The position numbers were made by a program, and so were the translations under genes. DNA of 64,000 bases from Nectonema munidae. Its lineage: Eukaryota; Nematomorpha; Nectonematoida; Nectonematidae. Of this stretch, positions 36,161 through 45,279 are shown piece by piece. Below the pieces are notes generated by a model that did no database searches, had not been told where the DNA came from, and was given only the letters and a program-made list of their open reading frames with translations. Every line of letters begins with the position of its first letter. Within the stretch, counting starts at the first letter, position 1. The stretch covers positions 372,001 through 436,000 of the forward strand of contig JAUIRK010000570.1 of NCBI GenBank assembly GCA_030549495.1, given 5' to 3'.

Positions 36161-36358
36161 TCATGGATTATGTCTAATGACTTTCGTTGATTCCTTAGTA
36201 GAACCCTTACAACAGCACAGGAATATCCAAACAAAGATCCAAGGAAAGAATAAAATGGAGATTATTGCATGCAAACAATGATTTATTCTACCAGATTCCT
36301 TTGACTGAATCACTGTTTCATACGGAGTTTTTTGAGTGATAACTTCTTTTTTGACCAT
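36161..36358 (-). CDS. Small single-span membrane protein, candidate host gene
   Basis: ATG at 36358 to TGA at 36161, 65 residues. The N-terminus is polar and charged (MVKKEVITQKTPYETVIQSK), followed by INHCLHAIISILFFPWIF and VWIFLCCC, one hydrophobic helix with a Pro-Trp in the middle and a Cys cluster at its end. The tail is short and basic (CKGSTKESTKVIRHNP). This charged/helix/basic layout and the sharply bounded frame look like a real tail-anchored or type II small protein rather than chance. TTTTTTCTAG at about 36398 could be the acceptor of a 5' untranslated exon. I do not recognise the family. Confidence 0.45.
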   Translation of the reverse strand: MVKKEVITQKTPYETVIQSKESGRINHCLHAIISILFFPWIFVWIFLCCCKGSTKESTKVIRHNP

Positions 36359-36382
36359 TTTTTTCGTTACATTCAACTTCAA

Positions 36383-38390
36383 AATACGAGTTCAAATCTA
36401 GAAAAAATTGAATCGTGGAATAATATTTTTGAAATCGTATATCGTAATATGGGTTGACAGATTTTTAAATCATCACACCTGAACAAGGGAGCAAATCTTT
36501 TTATTCCTTACAAAAATGATTAATATGAAAAATATTTAAATGCAAAGGAGTAATTTCTATAGTAAAAAAAGATAAATAATATTTGGATTTGTATAAACTC
36601 CTTTTTTGGAAACTACAAAATTAGTGAATGAAAAACAGGGATTCATATAAATCGCCGCCGATTTCGTTATTGAGACCGTAAAATCAGGATAATCCAAGAA
36701 AACCGCGACATCTGCGAACCTCAATCGTAATCGATGTTCAGCAATGAAAAGTGTAAGAGGAATTTAAATGATCAAAAAATTTAAATAACGTATTGTAAAG
36801 GAATGAAAATATGTTTAAGATGGAATAAAATAAATACAAATATTATTAATTGAAATGCACTAAAACCGGTCTTAGCTGTGACATTGATAGAAAGGTCAGT
36901 TGTCTATACCCACTATTCTATTCCCGATTCAGTAAAACTGAAAAAATGTTTACACTCATATAAAAGATTATTCGGTGCTGTTCTTATTTTTTTGCGGTCC
37001 AAGATGCCGCCGCATATCCGAGCGCATTTTAGCGGAAGATTGGTGTACCAACATCATCCATTTTGTGGACAAATTTTGGCTGTAAAAAAATGAAAAATGT
37101 GTTACTCGAACAAAGAGGTCGTTGTTTTTACGCAATGTCCATTGAATCAAAAGATTATTTTAATATATATGGGGAAATATGACTTGTCAATTTAAAAGGG
37201 GCCACCTGTTCGTCTGTGTCTGTCATGCCAAGTTTTATTTTTGCAATAATATATTTTTGTGTTTACCTGCACTGAGATTTGCGTAGGAATACCAGTTCAA
37301 GACGTGTGCTCGTTCAAAGTCGACGCAGAACATTTTGTACCGCATTTGGACGTATCGTGCCTAAATAGGATGGCACATCCGTAAACAACACATTTCTTAT
37401 CCTATTTAGAGAATTCGTAACGAAAATATTTTGTTTCCAAATTCGACGTTTTGTAGCGAAATTTTGGTAGTTCATTTTATCCAAAACTTTGTATCAAAAA
37501 AAAGGATTAGAACCTAGGACTTTTGTAAAAAAAGAAAATGTTTGCATCCAAAAGATTTATTACGCATCTGGGAGTTTTCATTACCAAAGATTTTCTAAGA
37601 TGAATTATCTAAAACAGTTTTTTTTAAACAGTTTTTTATACCAAACTATTTTAAACAAATATTTAGCATCAAAAATTGCGTTTGGATCGTTCGAAGCATT
37701 GTATGAAATATTTTGGGTATGTAACATGTAAAACAGAGTACGAAATGACTTGAGTTCAAAATCGGATACAAAATATCGTGTTTAAGAAGCATCTAAATTG
37801 CACTCCAAGATACTTACGAGAATGTTCGTTCCTAACCGGTTAACGAACTAAGTCGACAATTGTTGACTTTACAAAAATATGAATCGTCTACGCTTATAAA
37901 GGCTTAATACAAATCTTTAGCTTTACTTTTGACATAATAGTTTCCTGGTTCTTCGTAACTAACTTACGTATTATTTTATATAGAAAACACACAATCTGAT
38001 GAGACCAGCTCGATATGAATAAGAGCAGAATACAGAAGCAGACCCAAACGAATCTAATAAACGATGCATTTGCAGTTGTATAATCGTTAGTCGGAAGATT
38101 TACAGTGGGAATTAAGATTGCCAAATTTACAAGTGAAGAATATTTTTAGCGTTTAAGAAGTATCGTTTTTCTGAACTGAGAGACTGGAGATTTACAACGA
38201 AACGTTGTATTGATCATCAATTCTTACACAAAAAATTAATACAAAGATCTCCAATGCGTAATTTAAACTCGGTTTACAGTAAACTAGCACCAGTTGAATT
38301 TGAAACTATTCCCAGTGGGACAAAAACTAGCCCAAGTAGTGCAGCCAGATTACTACATTTTAAATTTTATTTGAAATAAAGAAAATGATG
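36383..38390. other. Gene-poor DNA with a repeat-like GC-richer segment
   Basis: 36980-37430 is less AT-rich than its surroundings (for example CCGCCGCATATCCGAGCGCA) and reads like part of a dispersed repeat, but no transposase motif could be confirmed. GGTTAACGAACTAAGTCGAC at about 37839 through ATCGTCTACGCTTATAAAGG to about 37900 resembles the TTAA-type MITE at 40052-40161. The rest shows nothing. Confidence 0.35.
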
Positions 38391-39289
38391 AACCGGTGGG
38401 GGATCCAGAAATTTCTTATAGGGGGGGGGTGCAATCTATTTAAATTTTTTGCAATTTTGCTAAAAGTCTTCAGAGAATACGACAGCTGTATTATGTCTTT
38501 TAAAATTCGACTTGTCATATCGTTGATATAAACGTAATCAACTACCAACAAGTATTGTTTTAGGAAATAGCAAAATTAGTAAGGGTAATTTTCGAAGCCA
38601 TTTTTCATAGAGGGTCTCCTGATATTTTCTTGAATGATTTATCTTTATTTTTTGGTAAACTATTCTTGTGAATAAGGCGTTTAAAATTTTTTTTTAATAG
38701 AACTTAAGACTGCTTTTTCTTCATGAGAATGTAGTGAGAGTGACCTCTGTTCACAGGAATGTCTTAATGATGTTCTTCACCTGATTCGAAAATTAATTTG
38801 ACTAAAAAATTGGTTGTGTTTAGCGAAAGAGCTAGGCAAAAATGAATCATAGGGCAAAAGCAGATTTGCATATAATTTTCTAAAATTATTGATATTTGTT
38901 AATGTTAGTTATTTTGTCAGTAGTTAATGAAACAATAAAATACTAGGCGCAGAAAGATGTAGTAGAGTTAGTTACTAAAATGGTTAGCGGAGTTGGTGAT
39001 GAAATGATTGGAGTGAGTTGGTAGTATATAACTATATTTCGTGTGAATTGATCATACCCCCAAAATGAATACTAATCATAATGACTATATATTTTTTATG
39101 TCTCGTTTATCCGCCCACTTTTCACAACTTTGATGCTGTATGTGTTGTTGTTATGCTAGTACTGGTGAATGACTGATATCAAATGCACAATGTAGATGCT
39201 ACTTTTGTGCAAAATAAGTCGTAAACTAACTTAATTTTAATTAAGTTAAAAAACTTTTTTTTGTAGTGTTTTTTAATTAGCTTAACGTT
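38391..39289. other. AT-rich DNA with a possible hAT-like end
   Basis: GGTGGGGGATCCAGAAATTT at 38395 followed by a nine-G run resembles the CAGGGGCGGATCC end found in inverse at 40251-40266. No matching 8-bp duplication joins the two. Confidence 0.3.
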
Positions 39290-39640
39290 ATCTTCTAACT
39301 GAGAGTGATCGTCGATCGAACGAATACATTCAGTATAGAGAGACAGTTGTCTTACCTCGGGGCAACCTGTTTGGTTGAACGCCCGGTTTAAGGAATCAAA
39401 AGCACTGGAAAAAGTGCGTCTTGTTTGCGGAGATGGAAATCATGGATTATCGGATTATTATCTGAGAATTTTATCACGTGATGACTCATTCGTAAAACCA
39501 CGTGCGTGTGGAATAAAAAAAGCGCGTTTAAACGGGGAACGGATAAATGCGACACGCTTGTAAATGTTTTTTTATATTCTCCCCCGACCTAAGTGTTGAC
39601 CCGGGCATGCGCTCTTCCTACGAGTGGATGGAGAGGAGAG
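39290..39640. other. CpG-rich patch, possible promoter or 5' exon
   Basis: CpG dinucleotides are frequent here (GATCGTCGATCGAACGAAT, GAACGCCCGGTTTAAGG, AAAGCGCGTTTAAACGGGGA), unlike the flanking DNA. On the minus strand CCCCGAG|GTAAGACA could be a splice donor. On the plus strand CATTCAGTATAG resembles an arthropod initiator. The 62-codon frame at 39375-39563 is not recognised. Function is unproven. Confidence 0.3.
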
Positions 39641-40051
39641 AGGGTACTCAAAAATATATTTCAAAAGTTTTAACTTTGGATCTAGATATCTTTTGAATAG
39701 CATTAATCCGGTTACGTTTGGCACACATAGAATATCCGCATGTGTTCTTTAAAATGATGTAGGTTTCATTTTTATCACAGGTGTATAAATTGGGTGTATG
39801 GCTCAATTCTAAAAAGAATTTTTTTAATTTAAATCCAGGAATATCAATTTTGAATGTTTGGTAAAATCTTGCAAATCAAATAGGGAACATTTTGTAGAGA
39901 ACAGCGGCAGATACAGAAGGGGAATGAGGAGGCTCTAGCTTCCTCATTCCTTAGCTTCGACCTCTTTTGAAAGTTTGTTGATAAATTATTGGCACTATTT
40001 TAAAAAATATTTGATATCTCTGTATTTTAAGTCAAAACTTCGTATTGTATT

Positions 40052-40161
40052 TTAACGTGTTAACGACCTGAGTGGACTTTATAAAAATATGGTCGGCTGC
40101 GTTTATAAATTCTTACAAATAGTCTGTTTTACATTAGATATCGTCTATTTAAACACGTTAA
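40052..40161. mobile_element. Candidate TTAA-bounded MITE
   Basis: TTAACGTGTTAACGACCTGAG at the left and AAACACGTTAA at the right are inverted, with TTAA at both extremes (40052-40055, 40158-40161). The segment is about 110 bp. A related sequence without clear ends lies near 37839-37900. Confidence 0.45.
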
Positions 40162-40532
40162 CTAAATCGCGTAAAATTAAACGCATAACTTTTTGTACTA
40201 CAAAATATTTTTAAAAATTTTGCCCCAAATCTACCCCAGGATAAAGACGTTTTGGATCCGCCCCTGATGCAGGAGTATGAATCGTGAATATAGAGGAGGG
40301 TATAGAAAAAAATAACGCAAATAAATTGCTTACTTAACAAGATGATGAAGTGGACTTTTGAACTCGCATTCTCTTCATTTTTATGAGATTGTTCTTCCCT
40401 GACAAACAAATCATACATCGGCATATCATTGCCCATGCAATATATATTATTAGCTCCATTTGATTCCATTCTACTATAGCAGATTATTATTTCATGCGCG
40501 ATATGTGATAAAATATCATATGTTACGAGCAT
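40158..40532 (-). other. Possible minus-strand exon, unrecognised
   Basis: An in-frame ATG gives MESNGANNIYCMGNDMPMYD, a polar stretch to HKNEENASSKVHFIILL, then TTGTTAA|GTAAGC, a usable donor. It could be a first coding exon of a minus-strand gene. No family match, and no partner exon downstream was identified. Confidence 0.2.
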
Positions 40533-40718
40533 ACGGTTTCACAAAGCAAGCAACTCTTCCTTTGCTGCTAAATGTGGTTGAGCAGAGCAGAGGACTAGAC
40601 GTCTGGCGGCGAACGTTGTTAATTGCAGTGGTCATATTTGCATGTTGGCAAGATGAAACCGTAGTCTACCGATTACTTATATCTTCGACACTTTTTTTAT
40701 CCTCCACACCCTTTAGTG

Positions 40719-41332
40719 CAGAGCCGTATCAAGGGGGAGGGAGTGAAGGGGGAAATTGCCCCGCGGCGCCATTTCATTGCCACTGACGTCAACGCAGCAG
40801 AGTTTGATATGGAAATTGAGGACCTTCAAATGTTTTTGAAATCTCGGAAGGAAAACCCGGCAAACGCTATGGAGTTACTTGGTTTCCTGTACTCGCACTC
40901 AGGACTCTGTCCGAATCTACAAGTGGCTCTGAGGATCATGCTGACAATTGGAACTTCTATTGCATCCTGTGAAGGGTCATTCAGCAAACTAAAATTTATT
41001 AAGTCCTACCTAAGGAGCACTATGAGGCAAGCCCGCCTCCAAAGTCTGGCTCTTATGAGCATTGAGAAAGAAGTATCTCCATTGTGTTGATTTTGACGAA
41101 GTCATCGATAATTTTGCTACTGCTAAACACGAAAAATGAACATCTAATGGAGACTGTCTTCGAATCAGTCAGTATATATCTGAATTATGTGGCTTAATAA
41201 AAATGCGAGCATTTTTTTTCTAAATAACTTTTTAAGCCAGAATGGGGTGGCGATGAGTGAAAAAAAGAAAGAGCAAGGGGTTCCATTCAGGATCTTTGCC
41301 CTGGGGCGCCACGATCCCTTGATACGGCCCTG
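40719..41332 (+). mobile_element. Internally deleted hAT with dimerisation-domain remnant
   Basis: Ends CAGAGCCGTATCAAGG and (inverse of right) CAGGGCCGTATCAAGG; 614 bp. The target duplication is an exact CTTTAGTG (40711-40718, 41333-41340). Inside, about 40790-41090 (plus) encodes FDMEIEDLQMFLKSRKENP, LTIGTSIASCEGSFSKLKF and IKSYLRSTMRQARLQSLAL, the C-terminal hAT dimerisation region of TTF/ZMYM-type transposases. The zinc fingers and catalytic core are deleted, so it is a non-autonomous derivative. Confidence 0.93.
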
Positions 41333-41579
41333 CTTTAGTGCTTAACTTTTTTTTTTAATTTTTAGAATAAATTTTTATAAAATAATAAATTCACGTTTTT
41401 TTATTAAAAAAAATAAAATCTGTAGAGTAGTAAAAGCTTTTTAGGAAAAACAAATTTTCAGTATTCAGTGTTTCTATAAGTTTTTCAATATCTTGTTTTA
41501 ATTTTTTTGGATCTCATTAAAAATCTGGTTGGGGCAACTATCACAAAAAAAAGATGTAGAGATTTATTTGCCCTCATTA

Positions 41580-41960
41580 GTGATGGGCGCCTTTTTAAGT
41601 TTTTCTAAAAATTTAAAGATTTTTTACACATATATTTTTAGTGTGATATAGATATTTCTAATATGCGAAATCTAGTGGTGATGTTTATTTTGTACAAAAA
41701 TAATCAAACCTGTCAAAAAATGAGAGCTCATGTCAAAATTAAAATTTTTATTTAAATACTTGTAAACTTCTTCAAGTAAGCGGAATTTAGAAGTGATGTT
41801 CATTTTCATGGAAATCAACCAAACGTGTTAAAAATCCATTAAATCTGTCAATCGATGTCAACTATATTAACTTTTAAATAAAAAACGATCTCCATTGCTT
41901 TGTTTACAAATTCGTTATGGGCGAGAAGTCTTTAAAAGTCATTTCTTCTCAAATTTATAC
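41580..41960. repeat. Diverged dispersed repeat, relative near 45780 and 46500
   Basis: CAAACCTGTCAAAAAATGAG...AAATCTGTCAATCGATG(T)CAA recurs at 45781-45830 as CAAACCTGTCAAAAAATCCA...AACCTGTCAATCAATGCCAA. ACAAATTCGTTATGGGCGAG at about 41906 resembles ACAAATTCGCTATCAGCTTG at about 46505. Family unknown. Confidence 0.5.
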
Positions 41961-41977
41961 TGTGTGTAGTTTGGTAC

Positions 41978-42061
41978 TAGGACAAAATCCCTCGTAGGAC
42001 ATAATCCCCCAAGGACATAATTCCCCTAGACAAAATCCCGCGAAAGACATAATCTCTTATG
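41978..42061. repeat. Tandem 15-17-bp repeat, GACATAATCCCC type
   Basis: Five consecutive units begin GACA at 41981, 41998, 42014, 42029 and 42046: GACAAAATCCCTCGTAG, GACATAATCCCCCAAG, GACATAATTCCCCTA, GACAAAATCCCGCGAAA and GACATAATCTCTTATG. A related motif is at 16397-16455. Confidence 0.85.
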
Positions 42062-42229
42062 AAAATTTTGAACCTATTGTGTTTCGATACTTTTTTGCTG
42101 CAACCGGAAAAAATGTATTAATCCACCCTAATATCTACACACTTAATTTTTTGCAAACCAAAAATTGCAACCAGTTATTCCAAATCAGCAAATATTCCAG
42201 GTTTAATGGCATTTATTTCAATATATTCA

Positions 42230-42730
42230 ATATACTCTCCGCTGAGCTGCAACAGCTAGAGAGAGGGTCCGCAGGTTGTGGATAGTGGAACGGCCATCAG
42301 ATATGATGGTTAGATGCGACATAAGCAAGCTTAGCTTGATGAATAAGCAGCCCCCAACAAACAGTAACGACATAACGAGACGAAGTAGTAGATTGGGTGA
42401 TTCCTTTCTACAAGTTAAAATGCTCCATGTTCAGAACGATGTCGTGACAGGGCGAGTAACGCCGCCTTCAAATAATCCTATTTACTGCTGCCTAGCAGTT
42501 TGTCAAATTAGACAAAGGCTAGCTCCGTAAATTTCAATTACGGCGTGGAGAACTCGATACCTCACAACATAATATCTACAAGACTAACGATGGTAAACTA
42601 GAAAACATCTCTGGCGCTCCATGGTTGCCCACGTCAAATGGATACGGCACTTTGATGATGAGATGATGATGTGATTGATGATGAAGATGATGATGAGAGA
42701 TAGGTGATGATGATGTTGATGATAATGATT
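42230..42730 (+). repeat. GC-richer repeat ending in a (GAT)n tail, probable SINE or LINE 3' piece
   Basis: 42240-42660 is less AT-rich and stop-interrupted in all frames. It runs directly into a GATGATG microsatellite at 42652-42729. GAT-type tails are typical of RTE-group LINEs and the SINEs they mobilise, and the LINE at 57320-58715 also has one. Family not identified. Confidence 0.4.
42652..42729. repeat. (GAT)n microsatellite
   Basis: Imperfect GATGAT repeat over about 78 bp. Confidence 0.85.
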
Positions 42731-43299
42731 TCAATATAATTAAAATAATTCATTATTTTTTATTCAATAGTATTTTTATTATTTAAAAATGTTAAAGTAA
42801 TTTCATGAAGGTGTAAGTTATAGGAAAATGTGGTAAATTCAAATCTAAAGAATTCAAAAATTATTTAGAAAGTAATTTGTCAATAAAGTAATAAAATGAA
42901 TCTTGAGCATCATTTCTATCATTTTATGTACGGAGTTTATATGCTTGTGCAAACTATATCCACCTGAACATTTTATTATTTTGCAGCAAATTTTACACTC
43001 TGATTCCTCTTTATTTTTTTTAACAAAATGATTCTAAATTATGAATCTAGTATTGATTGACATATTTGAAAAATAAATTGAAGCAGAAAAAATTAAAAAA
43101 TAAACGTAAAATTAAAAAAATATAAAATATTATGAAACAAAAACAATACTTTTTATTCAAAAAAAATTTAACTAAAGTCAAAACCGATTTTTTAAACTCA
43201 GTAGTAATTAACAAAAAACCGGTTTTACATCTCTACCTGCAAGTCATCATTAGGATTTGCATTGAATTGCCATATTTTACAGAAAAAAGTTCAACTAAC

Positions 43300-44030
43300 T
43301 CTGGCTTCAAATATTGTAATCGGATTGAGCAAGCCATTTTACAATTCTGGTAGAGACATCACTGATCGATACTTCCCTTCTCACTCATTAGATGTTGGGC
43401 TTTTGCCAAAGAATTGATCTCTTCTTTGGAATAATTGTAATACATAAAAAAAGAAATTCCACCTTTTCTAAAAGATACGTGTTACACTTTATGAGAATGG
43501 AAATAAAATTTAAATTTCGTCCTATTTACCCAAAAAAAGCATATTTTAACTTATGATTGTGGTGATAAAAACCCTACGTTATACTTGATTATAGCAAGAT
43601 AAAATGAGAATTGGATTTGATGGATCAAATAAAAGAAGAATTCTTCTGCAGTCGCAAAAGTAATCGATGGCCGGTTTAAATCAACTACCACTTGATTGAC
43701 GTTTCTTGGCATCGTTTTTGGAAAAAATGGATACAACAAATCCAGAAAAGAATTCTTGAGATTCATTTCTTATCAATTAGCGCAATCTTTTGTAATATCA
43801 AGAAATAAAAGAGGAATGCTCTCTAGAAGTATTATTACAGCTGGAATACTTATCGGGTTTAAATCAAATGATGAAAATGTTAATTTGGAAAGAATTCAAG
43901 TTAAACGCCCAAAACATTGTTTTGTTTGCAGACACGATTGAATTGTTGGCTTGGCCAAAAATCGATATGCCCAAAACATAAAAGGCAAGTTAACAAAATT
44001 TTTCTTTTGAGTGTGAAAAATGATTTAAAA
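43300..44030 (+). pseudogene. piggyBac transposase, C-terminal half, broken
   Basis: From about 43345 the plus strand reads RDITDRYFPSHSLD, like the second catalytic region (NxTCDRYFTSxxLA). Next comes RVTLYENGNKI with HILTYDCGD-type sequence in other frames, then DLMDQIKEEFFCSRKSNRWP (about 43610-43670), the GVDLMDQ..Y..SRKTxRWP block after the third catalytic Asp, and LIDVSWH. RKEFLRFISYQLAQSFVISR and KRPKHCFVCRHD, the start of the C-terminal zinc-binding region, follow. The blocks are in different frames with stops. The N-terminal half is not recognised. Confidence 0.78.
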
Positions 44031-44469
44031 CTTTTTTTTTTTTTTTGAAAAAATCTTTCAATCAATTTTTTAAAACTATTCAAACGTGTATTTTTAATTT
44101 GTGCACATTTTGTAGACATAAATACTCATAAAATTGTAATTAATTGCATTTGAGGATTAAATCAATGTTAGGGAAGTTAGAATTAGTGTTTTAAGATATG
44201 TTGTTATCACCAAGAACTAAATGTCTTTTTAAGAAATAGAAACTTGCTTTTTGTTCGACGCTGCAACTCAAAAGAGGGGGATCAAAAGTTGCATGCAATA
44301 AAATCAAAACTAAGTACAAAAGAAAAGTTCTTGTTTTAGCTAAATTACAGGAGCTAACAAAAAGGAAAATGTCAATTTCTCAAAATGACATTAAGTTCTT
44401 GATGATTTTGAATGCAGTAAGGAGAACAAATGAACCATAGCACAATTAACGCATTTAGCATCAGTTCTT

Positions 44470-44498
44470 TTAGGGAACATTGGTGCTAAATGGGTTAA
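44470..44498 (+). mobile_element. Right end of the piggyBac element
   Basis: GGGAACATTGGTGCTAAATGGG followed by TTAA (44495-44498) matches the ends of the 19279 and 3296 MITEs. It lies about 450 bp after the transposase remnant, a plausible 3' end. The left end was not found. Confidence 0.6.
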
Positions 44499-44759
44499 GT
44501 AAGGAAGAATATAAAGAGTATGACACTCTTCAGTTATGGCAGCATTTGAAACATGCACTACATGTTATAGCCTGCACAACGAGTTTTTCCCTCTCAGTGA
44601 AAGAACTAACAGCTAAGAAACAGTTAAATGCTTTGAAGGTAAGGAATTTCAAAGATTTTTTTGTGAAGCTACATTTAATATTTTTATTCCTTTTTAAAGT
44701 ATTATATAAATACCTCTCATTTACTTCAGCTAACGGCAAAAATAGTGTGAAAAATATCT

Positions 44760-45015
44760 AGTTATCTGAACGGTGCTGAGACACGAGGTGTTCGGATATG
44801 GGAGGATATACTCTATTGAAAAAATTGAAGTTCTAGTTAACTCAAGTTCGAAGCATGTAATTTGACATCAAAATACGCGTCAATTATTTTGAGTTAAGCA
44901 GAACTTTGGCTCATTCGACTTTGAGTTAAACGAAGAATAAGATGTATGAGATACGGCTGGGACCTCGGGTTAAGTGGAATTTCGACTTATCCGACTTGTT
45001 ATGGGGAGTTTACTG
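44760..45015. repeat. Possible pogo/Tigger-like MITE remnant
   Basis: The inverse of 45015-44950 reads CAGTAAACTCCCCATAACAA and then GTCGGATAAGTCGAAATTCC, like the CAGT...AACTCG-type ends of pogo MITEs. The left end is unclear and no TA pair is preserved. Confidence 0.35.
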
Positions 45016-45129
45016 TCCCTTATCATGATAAAATGTATGATTAAAAAATCGACATCAAAATGGAGGATTTACTTGGATTCAAAACAAAAAAGTTAGATTC
45101 AAATGGATTTTATTTAAAAGTTGTAAAAA

Positions 45130-45275
45130 ATGGAAGTTGGGGGGGGGGCATGCAAGGAATTTAGGGGGGGGGGGGCAAGCATATTGGAAATAAAATTATT
45201 TGGGGGGGGGGGCAAAAAAGGTATTTGGGGGGGGGGGGCACTGCCCCCTTGCCCCCCCCCCTGGCTACGCCACTG
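45130..45275. repeat. G-tract-rich remnant with a hAT-like right end
   Basis: Four runs of 10-12 G (45139-45148, 45164-45175, 45202-45212, 45227-45238), then CCCCCCCTGGCTACGCCACTG. Its inverse, CAGTGGCGTAGCCAGGGGG, is a common hAT-type end. A left partner and target duplication were not found. Confidence 0.5.
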
Positions 45276-45279
45276 GCCT

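Noticed and set aside
36980-37120. Possible mariner-type transposase fragment (MPPHIRAHFSGRLVYQHHP)
   Set aside because: No catalytic or SPDLNP-type motif could be found in any frame, and no terminal repeats; left as an unresolved repeat-like segment.
38395-40274. Single large hAT bounded by GGGGGATCC and GGATCCGCCCCTG
   Set aside because: Ends match only over a few bases, and the flanking octamers differ (ATGATGAA versus ATGCAGGA). An alternative left end at 39902 has no duplication either.
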